In this document: piece by piece, positions 35,032 to 46,203 of the stretch
How the letters are laid out: every line of letters starts with the position of its first letter
How positions within the stretch are numbered: position 1 is the stretch's first letter
NCBI GenBank assembly: GCA_964036665.1
Contig: OZ038533.1
Coordinates: 945,001-1,009,000 of the forward strand
Length of the DNA: 64,000 nucleotides
From: Gordius sp. MW1
Lineage: Eukaryota; Nematomorpha; Gordioida; Gordea; Gordiidae
Reading direction: 5' to 3'
The notes under the pieces: model-generated
What the model was told of the DNA's origin: nothing
The model's input: only the letters and a program-made list of their open reading frames with translations
Database searches by the model: none
Made by a program: the position numbers and the translations under genes

Positions 35032-36331
35032 TATTGATTATACGTTAAACCCCTACCCCTCTATCTTACCCTTCCACCGCTGAGTTGGTATTATTAGGGG
35101 GCGGGAGTGGAGGAGATCATCCCTCAACCCCTTTTTATTATTATTGATTTTTATATGCTTTTGGCAAATTAACGGAGGGAAAGGGGGGATAGTGTGCGCG
35201 TTTAGTTTTAACGGAGGGAAAGAAGGGGGGGGGGAAGGAGGTAGTTACTCTTCTATTCCCCCTCACTTCAGGCAAATACACTTAGAGCGCCAGCCCCAAA
35301 CCCCCATCCGCCATTAGTCTTTGCTATGAAAAACGTGGCTGATCGTGTCGCTAGTGCTGCCACAACTTCCCTTCACTTTCCCACTTTTTACCACTAAATG
35401 ACGTCTAACTCTATAATTCAGTACACTTTTAAAAAACATTTTATCGTAAAAATATGTTTATCAAAAATCAAATTTAATTGATCAGACAGGGACATGGACG
35501 TAGCCAGGTTTTGGTTTGGGGGGGAGGCGAAACGTTTAAAATTTCAATCAGGGGGGGGGGGGCCAAACCTACAATTTTTAATTTTTAGTTTTTTCATTCA
35601 AAAATTTTTTTTTCGTCATTTAGGGGGGTTTTCTTATTTGAACTAAAGGTCGACCAAGCAAAACCCAGGCAAAACTAGTCCCCCCCCACTAAATGACAAA
35701 AAATTTCAATAAAGCTTCCTCCAAGAGTTACATTTTAGCCCCTTCACCCTCCTAACCTAAAATGTTTAACCTAATTTCATTTATTAAAAAATAAAAAATA
35801 AAGATGATATTTATATACTTTATCCAGCCGACATTTATACACTTAACTCATTTATATTTTCCCGCTTCGTCAAATTGTAAATCAAAATAAAATTTTACGT
35901 TTTTTTGGCTAACATTGATACCTAACTATGCCCGTCAGTCCAATTCTTTTGCCTTTAATACCCCCCTATCGGCATTCTCGCCCCTTCTCACCTTTCTCGC
36001 CCATAAATTGCATAGCAAATAAGCTACATTTATACGTAGAATAGATGAGTCGTCCCCTCTTCCCTTCCCCCCCCCCCCTTCCCATCTCCCCCTTCTCCGG
36101 GGGTCTGGGGGCGGAGCCCCCAGGAGATGGGGGTTTGGGGGCGTAGCCCCCAACGGGGGTTTGGAGGCAGAGCCCCCAACGGGGGACTGGGGGCAGAGCC
36201 CCCAACGGGGGTTTGGGGGCAGAGCCCCCAACGGGGGACTGGGGGCGGAGCCCCCAGCAGGGGGTTTGGGGGCGAAGCCCCCAAGGGGGTCTGGGGGCGA
36301 AGCCCCCAGTTACGCCCGAAGGGCGTATTTA
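35032..36331 (+). mobile_element. Hairpin-ended composite repeat, copy 2
   Basis: Second copy of 7970-9571, nested within CGAGA element 1. It lacks the 8237-8700 segment of copy 1 and has instead a short piece with 'gccattagtctttgctatga' (about 35293-35396). It ends with the hairpin TACGCCC-GAA-GGGCGTA at about 36311-36327. Confidence 0.7.
36097..36309. repeat. Tandem array of eight GC-rich hairpins
   Basis: Eight TGGGGGC-NNN-GCCCCCA hairpin units, against five at 9412-9549. The flanking first and last units match between the two loci, so the difference is internal expansion or contraction. Confidence 0.85.
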
Positions 36332-36661
36332 ATAAAACTATGGATAAAAATATGTGATTTTAGAATATTATTCACATACCCTAAGGGTCAACCATACTTA
36401 GGTAAATGATCGCCAAATTTTGAATTTTTTGCAAAAATATATAATATTTACTACACTTTGGTATTTTTTTTATAAATATATACCTTAAATGTAAATTATG
36501 CAAATTAAAATGCACAATAATTTACTAAAATCTAACGATCTATAAAAAGTGGAGATCTCGCCGAAAAAATCTCGTATCGCCTTGTTTCGATCTCGGGTCA
36601 GTTTTTCAAATTCTCGTCTCGCCGTGAATTTTCTCGGTTTTTCCGCATCACTAGTTAGGAG

Positions 36662-37549
36662 AGGCAAAATCGATTAAAATATTTGAAATTTCGGAAAGGT
36701 AAATGTAAATACCAAAATTTTAATTTTTTAAAAGGACGTAATGTTAGATAGATTTCTATTGAAGTAAAGCAAATAGGGCAAATACGTGGTGACAAATTTT
36801 CGTTGCCATGTTAAAACAGCCGTTTAAGAAACATTATCTATGTGCAATTTAAATCAACTTGAACTGTTTACAAGGCTAATTAAAAATGGTTTAATATTTA
36901 AAATCAGCTCTTTACAGACACTTTTAAGAAAACTATACTCTTAGAGGTTTTTAATAGATAGATGCACATTTAAATGGAGCTACCTAAAATTTGGCTAATT
37001 TTAGAAATCTTATAGGTCAAACTAATTTTAAATTTAGGTATGACCAACCTATATCTATTTTGCAGTTGTCAATCACTCAAAAAGGTGAGCCTAATACAAC
37101 ATTTAATCAAATTTGCTGGAGGAATTTATTTGATATATAATATCCTAACTATTAACATCATTAAATTACCTAGTGGAAACTTTTGCTTATCAGATTTCGC
37201 GCTATTTATTTTGTTAAATTCAAATACACAATGTCAAATACAAACTATTTAACGCCTAAGTAAAACGATGTTTAATATAATCTAAACATACTTAAAAAGA
37301 TCTAATCAGACACAAAAATTTGATCCATATCATACATCTACACCTACTTGTGGCAATCGCAAAAAACGTCCTTTGTCAACCAATAATTCCTTTCGAGAAT
37401 CTTATAAGTAAAAACTTAATTTAGTATTCTATCTAGCAAAATTAGGCGCAGAAATAACTCAAGTGGTAAGGAATATCCAGGCTCTGTACCGCATAAAAAT
37501 AAGTAATATATTTTAACTAATAATTTATTTAATAAAGGCAAAATACCAG
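36662..37549. other. 5' region of SLBP, exons not resolved
   Basis: The SLBP start codon and first exon(s) must lie here or further upstream. One splice-bounded candidate is 37066-37084 (…ttttgcag before, gtgagc after). I could not prove a frame through it. Confidence 0.3.
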
Positions 37550-38654
37550 TCAAAAATTGCGCGATTCATTCTCAATAACATTAGTAAAAGCTGAAAATTG
37601 GGCAGATCAACTTGAAGCACGTTTTAAAGCTGAATCAGTTTTAGCTGAACAGTTGGAGAAGTAATATTTAATGCCCCATTATCTAATGCTTTTAGATATA
37701 AATCTAAAATTAAAATGCTCAATGTCTCTCCTACCAAGCAGACTACAATTGAAGAAAATATGGAAATTATAGTTAGTAGACAAAAACAAATAGATTATGG
37801 TTATGCAACTGAATCGTATAAAGAATATAGAAATAAGTTTCCAAAGTAATAAAAACATAAATAACTCAATAAAGCAGCAATTAGAAATGCAAGACAACCA
37901 CATCATCCTTTGACACCAAATAAATTTAAGAAAACTACTCGTAGATCTTGGGATAAACAAATTAAAATATGGCGTAAGCATCTACACCATTGGGATGATC
38001 CAGATTATAAATGGTCTAGCAGGTATTTACATAATGTCTCTTATTTAATATGTATAATTTGATTGTAGTCAAGATACAGATTCTTTGTGTTCATCAGTTG
38101 ATGAAAGCTTGAATAATTATACTCCTTTGAGAAGCGATAAAGTTGTTGCAATAAGAAAGATAAATTATGAGGACAGTGGCATAAAAAGTGGTATTTTCTC
38201 AGGGGAAAGCAATTACAATTCTTCACCATCATCAAATGTGTCATCTCATGGTTCTCCTAAGAAATCAGCTACTAAAAAATATGTTCAAAAGTCATTGAAT
38301 TATGATTCAAAATACTCTAATTTGCAAAAAGTTGATTTTAAAGTTAGTTCTGATACTAGTGAAGTGGATGAATTTGAGCTGAAAAATAATTTTTCAGAGT
38401 GGCCAATTTTTAATAACAAGGAAATTGATTTTAAATTATTAGAGCCTTTGACTCCTCAATCAAACATTTGTGAATTTCAATATGAAGATGATTTGTGTGT
38501 TGATGGTTTTCCATCTGACACAAAAGTACCTTCCTCATTCATTCCTGACAAAAACAAAGCTGTAAATGGTCAATTAGAAGATAGTTGTGACACTAACCAA
38601 ACATTAATTTTATCTAAAGGTACTGGCTTAGGTTTGTTAAACCTCAATTTATAA
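37550..38654 (+). CDS. SLBP: Histone RNA hairpin-binding protein SLBP (5' end missing)
   Basis: Four exons join in frame: 37550-37660, 37696-37845, 37885-38022 and 38069-38654 (stop TAA 38652), giving 328 residues of a partial protein. The RNA-binding domain is clear: 'RQKQIDYG' opens it, then '[15 protein letters not shown]', '[10 protein letters not shown]' and '[18 protein letters not shown]', matching the family's Y-x-x-Y, TPNK and SWDxQIKxW motifs. SLBP binds the 3' stem-loop of replication-dependent histone mRNAs in nucleus and cytoplasm and directs their processing and translation. Upstream is a predicted coiled-coil stretch ('[20 protein letters not shown]'). The ~195-residue C-terminal tail is acidic and Ser-rich, much longer than in vertebrates. 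Introns are 35, 39 and 46 nt. Acceptor choice for the first listed exon (37550 or 37540) is open; both keep the frame. Confidence 0.92.
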
Positions 38655-39280
38655 TGCAACACGAAGAGGTAATATGTAGACCAATTTTTAAACCACATAT
38701 TAAACATGTATTTTTAAACTCTTTTTTAACTTTTTATATCTCGTTTCTGTATTTATTAACTGCATTTTATATTTGTGGTCAAAATGTATAATACCTCAAT
38801 ACATATAAAGTGAGATTTAATTTATTAACAATTGTCATGACCAAAATTTTAGTTTTTAACATAGATTAGATTTTTTTGAGTGGAACAAAATTATCTACAT
38901 TATGTTTATAATTTTTTCTAAATTTTAAGCCTTGAAACTTTTCAATATTCACTTAAATCTTTTAATATAAAAGATTTATGAAATTTATAATTAATACTAT
39001 GTCTTAATATTAATTTGTAATTAAATTGCTTCTACTAGCTAAAAATATTATACATATGTAATACAAGTATGAGTATAAGATAATTAAAAACAAATCTTTA
39101 TATTTTTCAAAGGGCATGTGATGTGTCAGAGAAAGCTTTATAGTTGTACTTTGCCATCAGAATATTAAATTTTTTAAGCAAAAAGGAAAGTATTTGGCTT
39201 CAATGGGAAAAGGGCAATGTATTTTTGTTAAAAATGGCAGAACAGGAAGTCACTGATGTTTAAAGTTTAGTTTAACTTTT
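38655..39280. other. SLBP 3' flank, no gene seen
   Basis: AT-rich DNA with probable SLBP 3' UTR (an aataaa-like signal was not pinned down). No coding or RNA feature. Confidence 0.4.
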
Positions 39281-40760
39281 GGGTCATTCCATGACAAATC
39301 AAAACGTTTTCGACCGACCATCTCAGATATTGATAATTTTTGGTGAGGATGTAGGCCTCATGTATTATAGTAATTTCGGAGAATTTTAGCCATTTTGGGC
39401 CAATACTTTTTAAGTTATGGACGTTTAAAGGGCCAAAATCACGCTGGGGACCGTTTTTACTATTTTTGAAAGTAATGGCGCTATTCAATCAAATTTTGCT
39501 GCATTTTGTTCCTAAAAAAATTCTCTATCGAAATAATTTAACAAAAAACCCCAAACTTTGCGGTTAATTTTTTGTGGTCAAATTAGTGAAAAATCATAAA
39601 AACCAATTTGTCTATTATATGAAATCACCAATTTCACAATGTGCACTCCTTTATGACCCATTATCATATTTCGATCATAAAAAGTTTGGGAACGGCTACG
39701 AGATGGTCAAGAATTCGAAAAATTACATTTTCACCAAAAATATTTATAGATGGCGGTATAATCAATTATCACAAGAACATATTATGATGTTTGTTTTTCA
39801 TCAAATGTGAAATTTATTCAAATACATGGTAAATAAATAATATTGGAATAAAAATAAAATTGGAACTTGTATCTGCGCGATGGGCAAGTAACCGAGTTTG
39901 GAATTTAATAAAATTAAGAAATGGTCACAACTAGCAAGCAATAATTTTTTAAATACCTTTCATCCCGAAAATTTTTCATAAATTTAGGATGGATTATCAA
40001 TACAAAAATAAAAATATTTGAGCAATTTTGCCATCATGTTAGTATTTAGTTTTTTTTCCAGCCTCATTTCTTTAGCGTACCCCTTATCATTTAAGTTAAA
40101 ATTCAAGATCTAATTTTCAAACTCGAATAATTGCCCATTCGGCAGAAAAAAGATAAAAATTAAGTTTATTTTTATTCCAATATTATTTATTTACCATGTA
40201 TTTTAATAAATTTCACATTTGATAAAAAACAAACATCATAATATGTTCTTGTGATAATTAATTATACCGCCATCTATAAATATTTTTGGTGAAAATGTAA
40301 TTTTTCGAATTCTTGGCCATCTCGTAGCCGGTCCCAAAGTTTCTATGATTGAAATATGATAATGGGTCATATAGGAGTGCACATTGTGAAATTGGTGATT
40401 TCATAAAATCGACAAATAGGCTTTTATGATTTTTCACTAATTTGACCACAAAAAATTAACCGCAAAAGTTTGGGGTTTTTTGTTAAATTATTTTGCTAGA
40501 AAATTTTTTTAGAAACAAAATGCACCAAATTTGATAGAATAGCGCCATTACTTTCAAAAATAGTAAAATCTATAAAACGGTCCCCAGCGTGATTTTGGCC
40601 CTTTAAACGTTCATAACTTAAAAAGTATTGGCCCAAAATGGCTAAAATTTTCCGAAATTACTCTTATACATGAGGCCTACATCCTCACAAAAAATTATCC
40701 ATATCTGAGATGGTCGGTCGAAAATCGTCTTTTTTTTGACGATTCGACATGGAATGGCCC
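39281..40760. mobile_element. Fold-back element with ~560-bp inverted arms
   Basis: The left arm (39281 to about 39840) starts gggtcattccatgacaaatc. The right arm (about 40185-40760) is its reverse complement, ending catggaatggccc. Arms are ~90% identical by eye around a ~350-bp centre. The 63-codon frame present in both arms (39574 + and 40449 -) is not a gene: of the ten base differences I counted in the aligned stretch, nine change the amino acid. No clear target duplication was found beyond TTTT. Confidence 0.82.
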
Positions 40761-41534
40761 TTTTATCTTCGCCTAAATGAGCTAGGCGAAGAAAATAAAC
40801 TAAAGTTGTTATTTGGGAGTGCTATGGTAGTTTAGTTTTAAACTAGGAACTTATCATTCTGGAGGGCTATACAGACTTCATTAGTACCCCTCACACGATC
40901 TAGATGGCTTAAAGAAGTGATGCGAGCTTTTTATAAAGCGATTAGAAGCATAATTTTTTGATGGGGTATGCATATATAAAACGATATTTATTATGCAACG
41001 GTTATGTCAGAAAACTAAAATCTATTCAGGACGGGAATTATTAGGTAAAAATCTCGACCTAACCTTGGACGGGACAATATATTTTTCCGCGAGGGGTCGA
41101 TATATAAGCATTCCCTGGCATTATTTGCTATGAAATAGGTGCGGGACCTAAGTGTCTATCCGCTTGTTTAAATATTTGCATGGAAATTGCATATATCGGC
41201 ACCAAGTTTCGCAACAATTGTGTTTGGAAAAAGGAAAGTTGTGAAAAATGGCTGAAGTTACAATGCAACAGTGATTCCTTGCTAGATTTGATCGTAAGGT
41301 CCTGCAAAGTGGATCTTCATCGGCCCTCCGACATTCTTACTTTCAATTTGTCCTAGCCTCAAGTCCGTTTTTTTTATTCTATGCATATTTTACATTTATT
41401 TTACCTTACAATTGCCTAAAAAATTCATTCCTATTTTGGTAACCTTAAACAAGCATGAATATATTAACTGTTTAAATTAAAAAATGGGGCTTATTTGAAC
41501 ATTTTTTTCTATGCTAAAATGTCTAAATTTCCCT
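40761..41534. other. No gene recognised
   Basis: AT-rich spacer between two transposons, with no supportable feature. Confidence 0.4.
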
Positions 41535-41542
41535 ATTTTCCC

Positions 41543-42632
41543 TAGTGATGCGGAAAAACCGAGAGAAATCTCGGTCTCGTCTCGTCTCGAAAAACCGAGA
41601 CGAGACGAGAATTTTGATGTCGAGACGAGACGATACGAGATTTTCTCGGCGAGATCTCGACTTTTTATTGATCGTTAGATTTTAGTAAATTATTGTGTAT
41701 TTTAATTTACATTTAAGGTATTAAGTGTAAATCAATATGTATGGAATATATTTAATATTAAAAAAATTCCCAAGTGTAGTAAATATTATATATTTTTGCA
41801 AAAAAATAAAATTTGGCAATCATTTACCTAAGTATGGTTGATTTTTGTCATAAATTTAAATACGTACTCTTTAATTTAAAGTTTAAAACCTTATGTTCTT
41901 AATTCTATAATAATGTTGCTTTTATTGTTGTTTTACAACGTTTTAATTTCTGCAACTAGTTATCAATTCTATAAATAATAATGACATCATTAAATGTCAC
42001 TCGCATAAACATGCAATAAACACTATGGGCTATAATTGATGATGGTTATATTAATGGACTTAAACATTTGCCTTAAATATGTTAAGGTCTACTTTGAATC
42101 ATTAGCAAAGGTTAATAAAGGGTCTCATTTTGCTAACTTATGCAACTAAATCAACTATAAGCGAACTTATAATTTTCGAAGTCCATTTATAGTTGACAGA
42201 CACAGTGAATTTGATACAAATATTATAATTTGCTAGAACAATAAAATTTAATCTTTTATATTTCAAATTTATTTATAGTTTTTTTAGTCTGCACTTTTTA
42301 TAGAAAATGTTATCTTTATGAGTTAATTCATATCTTTATATTGTCAATGAGATGTCGTGTCCCGCTAAATCTTTAAAAAGTTTGAGTATTAAAGTTTTTC
42401 CAAAAATATAAAATTTGCCATTTGGATTTTTGAACACTTATTTATATTTTTAATAAAACAGGAAAAATTTTTATTCCGTATAAATTTTTTTTTAAAAGTC
42501 GAGAAGAGACGAGAATTCTCGTCGAGACGAGATCGAGATTTTTCTAGACCGAGACGAGATCGAGATTTTCCTAATCGCTCCCGAGACGAGACGAGATTTT
42601 GTTTTCGAGACCGAGACGAGATCGAAACACTA
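41543..42632. mobile_element. Intact hAT-like CGAGA element 2
   Basis: 1,090 bp starting tagtgatgcggaaaaaccga and ending gagatcgaaacacta, with perfect 8-bp duplications ATTTTCCC at 41535-41542 and 42633-42640. Both ends contain GAGAC/CGAGA arrays (41571-41660 and 42500-42625). The AT-rich middle has no transposase frame, so it must be mobilised by an autonomous partner. It is the reference copy for the elements at 31777, 54534 and 63689. Confidence 0.9.
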
Positions 42633-42640
42633 ATTTTCCC

Positions 42641-45600
42641 CTAGAAAATATAGAAGGTAGTTAAAACTCAGGAAAACTGTCGTTAATTATATCGATAAAA
42701 GCTTCTTTAGCGTTGGCAAAGCAATTTGGCCATGCAATGAGTGAATGGTACAGCTTCGAAAGTTAGCATTGCGGCTTGTCTCGCGACATCGCAATGTCCA
42801 TTTATTTAAACTAATTTTTGTGAAGTTAGGTTCGTAGAATGTGTAGGCAAGTTTATTAGAAATTATTTTGCTTCAAGAATTTTTCTAGCTTTTGGTATTT
42901 TTTTCAAAAATTTTTGCTATTAGTGTGGGTCTATGTTAAAACATATTTCATAATAAATAGCGTAAAATATATAGTATAATCGATGTTGTAAAGTAGCGGC
43001 GGTACAGTGTTGTATTAAAGCAATTAAAATACAATTTAGGATAAGCAAATTTGACATTTTTTTAAATATAAACCATCTTCTAATATAGTAATTTTTTGAT
43101 ACAGAGGAGAAGCAGAAGTTCCTTCTTGCGGTGTTAATAATTTAGAAATAGATCAAGAATATTTTTTCAATTTGATCATTCTTCCTGTCCCTCGTTAATG
43201 TCAATTTGGCAAAAGCTCACCACGAGAATTGTCCTTGATAAGCTTTGCAAGGGTTTAAAAATGTGAGATCTCTGCACATCATCTATTTACTTTTCAATAG
43301 TTAATATATCCTGCTTTATTTACATATGAATTAAATAGTGTTGATAAATTATCTTAATATCCAAAATTACATCTGCAATTCCTCATTTTCTGCAATACCC
43401 CTTCTTTTGTTAGACTCGTCATATATTTATGCTTTTTTTTATAATGTTAACAAACACTCAAACTGTTAAACTAAATATTATGATAAACTAAAATGGAGAT
43501 TCTGTGTTTTTTATCCAGATCTAATATTATTTTTGCGTTTATATTAAATATTAATTTTAAAAATTATTATTTAAAACTATATCCGTTTTTTGTTAAATCA
43601 CCGTTTAAATGAAGCCTCATGTCTATTAACCACCTTTAAAATAAAAGCTAAGTATTGCAGAATGAGCAATGATAATATAGGCCGTTTATTACGCTTGTAC
43701 AATCTATATATACTAAAAAATTTCAAAGATGGTAATTAATAAGTTAATACATAAGAAAATTGACAGGATTTCGTTAACCATTACTAGTCATTGAGGATAC
43801 AGCTAACAATAAGTTCTATGATGTTACCAACGCCACGATAAGGCTTAAATTTGACTGATAAGGAAATAATATTTATTATTTTTTATTGATGGATATATAA
43901 AACACATTTAAAATTAAATAACGGGGCGTTGATGTTGACGTGCGAATGGAAAAAAGCGAAATAAATTTCGTCGCGCGAAAATTTTAAAGCAATTCGCACG
44001 CTATCTGTTCATGGTGCTTGCAATTTTTTAAAATTCACTTTTAGAATTGCTTAACATTTTCGCGATACAAAATTCGCTTCACTTGTCATCAACATTGTCA
44101 AGACCTTATACTAATTGCCTAGATTAATATTTGGTGGATTTATGAAAATGAGGGCAGTATTTAATTTCACCGGCATAACCAGGATGATTTACAGAGGGTA
44201 AAATCTTTGGCGGATAAAGGGGGGGAGACATTGTTTCTCAAACAATGATTAGTATTTAATAAAAAATTACTCCTTGTAAAAAATAAAACAAAATAATCAA
44301 AAGCGAGAGTTTATTATAGAAACAAATATTAAATTCTGATCTATCGTGATGATTAATGGCTAAGTCGCTCCCAGTTTAGGTTAATATTTAAGCATCATTA
44401 AATTATATTTCAAAACAATAAGCCGTCATAGAGGTTACCGAGTCAGGAGTGTTAATACCAATAGAAAACTTAAGGGCGAATTGCATGATATGGGTGTTAG
44501 ATGCATATTTTTATCTATATAAAGATAAAGAAAAATGTTTGGAGTAAATAACTATAAGACAAAAATGCCTTAATGTGTTAGTATATTATTGGTTAGTTTT
44601 GTTTTAATTAAATTAATATTTAAATGAATTTTATAAACTGAAGTTTAAATCATTTGACGTTAAAATTTTTTTAATTATTTTAACTTAGATTTCAAAATCA
44701 AATTTGTTAAATGTAAATAATTGACAACATGCCTAACACTCCTATTTGGGTATTATATATAACTTCAAATTCACATTTTCAATCGATAAATTATTGAAGG
44801 TGAAATAGTATTATTTTGGCATGTATTTCACATTTTAGCTCAACCCCACTTAAGATTCTAATAAACACCTTTAGTCATAATAGTATACAATACTTCATCC
44901 ACTCTCCACTCCTCATGCCCTTCCCATCATTTCCTTTTTTTGCTAGTTAGATATAATAGAGCAATTGATGATTAAAGCCATGAGTATTTTAGAAGCTTAA
45001 CCTGTATGCTGAGCCATGTCCAAGGATAGGCTATCTTTAATTATTTATAAAGGCTTGCAATTGTGGAATATATATTATTTAAATAATATTCAAATATCAC
45101 ATTGAATAGCAAAATGCTTGGAAAAAATGTCCAACCGTTTTTTCTCAGCAATTACTAAATTTTTCCTAATTAATACAATCGTGCTACCAATAAGATGTTC
45201 GGACTACCAATTTGAATCCTGGTTTATTGTCAGAAAAAATAAAATAGTATATATCAATGGACGTATCCGCGGTATAAATAAATCGATAGGATTATGAATA
45301 TAAAGGTAGATGTTAGACGATGGGCTGAGGGAAATTTCTGCGCATTAATGGCTGGACTGGGTGATGTCTAAGGACTAATAAACGATATTGGGTTAGGAGG
45401 CGGTTTGGTTTTTTGGGGATGGTTGCCGCAGGACAAAACGTGTTCTAAGAAAAATAAAATATATCCCTCCCATTTCATGGTAAAATCCCCGCTATTTAAA
45501 CCCTGTAGATGCGCCTCTCAATTTACATGAGGGATGCCTTTAACCTTACGACAGGTTAATGTACTGCACATCTCCTCTAATATGAGGCATGCCTTTTACA

Positions 45601-46203
45601 TATTCGTCTGCTTCTAATTAGTGCCCATTTATTCACCTAACTAATTAAATTACAATATATTCACACCATTACTTTAAACATTATTCCCAATATTAGTTGG
45701 CAAGATACAACACGCCGTCCTTCCTAGCTCATTTGCGTAAGCTCCTCTGCCTAGGTTCGTCTGCGTAAACTTTAAGTGATGTGTGCAAACCAAATTAACT
45801 TTTAACCACTTAACCAAATTTATTTACACAACTACAACAATAATTAATTGTAATAACGTCACTTAATGATACATATACTAACTTATAATTAGAGAGCCAG
45901 TTGCTAAAACATGGGTTAAATTGCCCTGCCCCTACTCTCGCTCTGAAATTAATTGATATTCAATTAAACCTAGATCCATGCTACTTTTTTAATTTAATCA
46001 GGATAAAGTAAATCAGTGAAAGTAAAATTTTATGTATATCTTTATAATAAAATAGAAGAATTACAATTATCAACATGTTTTAAACAATTTTGAATTTTTT
46101 AAAAACCATAATTCGTAAGCGAAGAACTTTAAACGCTTTGTTTTGAAAAATAACATAAACATATGGTAAATGTGAAATTTTTAGGTAAATAAGATGTTGT
46201 GAC
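42641..46203. other. Long AT-rich intergenic region, no gene proven
   Basis: No known domain found. One splice-like unit at 43105-43197 (tttgatacag before it) reads 'GEAEVPSCGVNNLEIDQEYF' and stops, but it has no partner exon that I could find. G-tract and 'aattcgcacg' inverted phrases occur near 43.95-44.06 kb. Confidence 0.4.

Larger units (their letters stand above)
31777..36653. mobile_element. hAT-like CGAGA element 1, split by a ~3-kb nested insertion
   Basis: Left end tagtgtttcgatctcgtctc at 31777 and right end ...ttccgcatcacta at 36653 match the two ends of the intact copy at 41543-42632. Flanks TTTAGGAG (31769-31776) and GTTAGGAG (36654-36661) are an 8-bp duplication with one mismatch. 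Both ends carry short gagac/ctcgt arrays. Element sequence is collinear with the 41.5-kb copy up to about 32.9 kb and again from about 36.35 kb. The intervening part (GTCACGCACC repeats, minisatellite, 209-bp duplication, hairpin-ended composite) is foreign and nested. Confidence 0.85.

Noticed and set aside
7612..36331. CRISPR array (short repeats with palindromes)
   Set aside because: Repeat units lack regular unique spacers of constant length, and the genome is eukaryotic. They are minisatellites and transposon ends.
36127..36409. Gly/Pro-rich frames on both strands (and at 9267-9579)
   Set aside because: These are translations of the tandem GC-rich hairpin array, open in four frames at once. 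The periodic DNA explains them.
37679..37981. 100-codon minus-strand frame
   Set aside because: It is the antisense shadow of the SLBP RNA-binding domain exons.
39574..39810. 78-codon frame conserved between two fold-back arms
   Set aside because: Nine of ten base differences in the shared 63 codons change the amino acid, the opposite of protein-level conservation.
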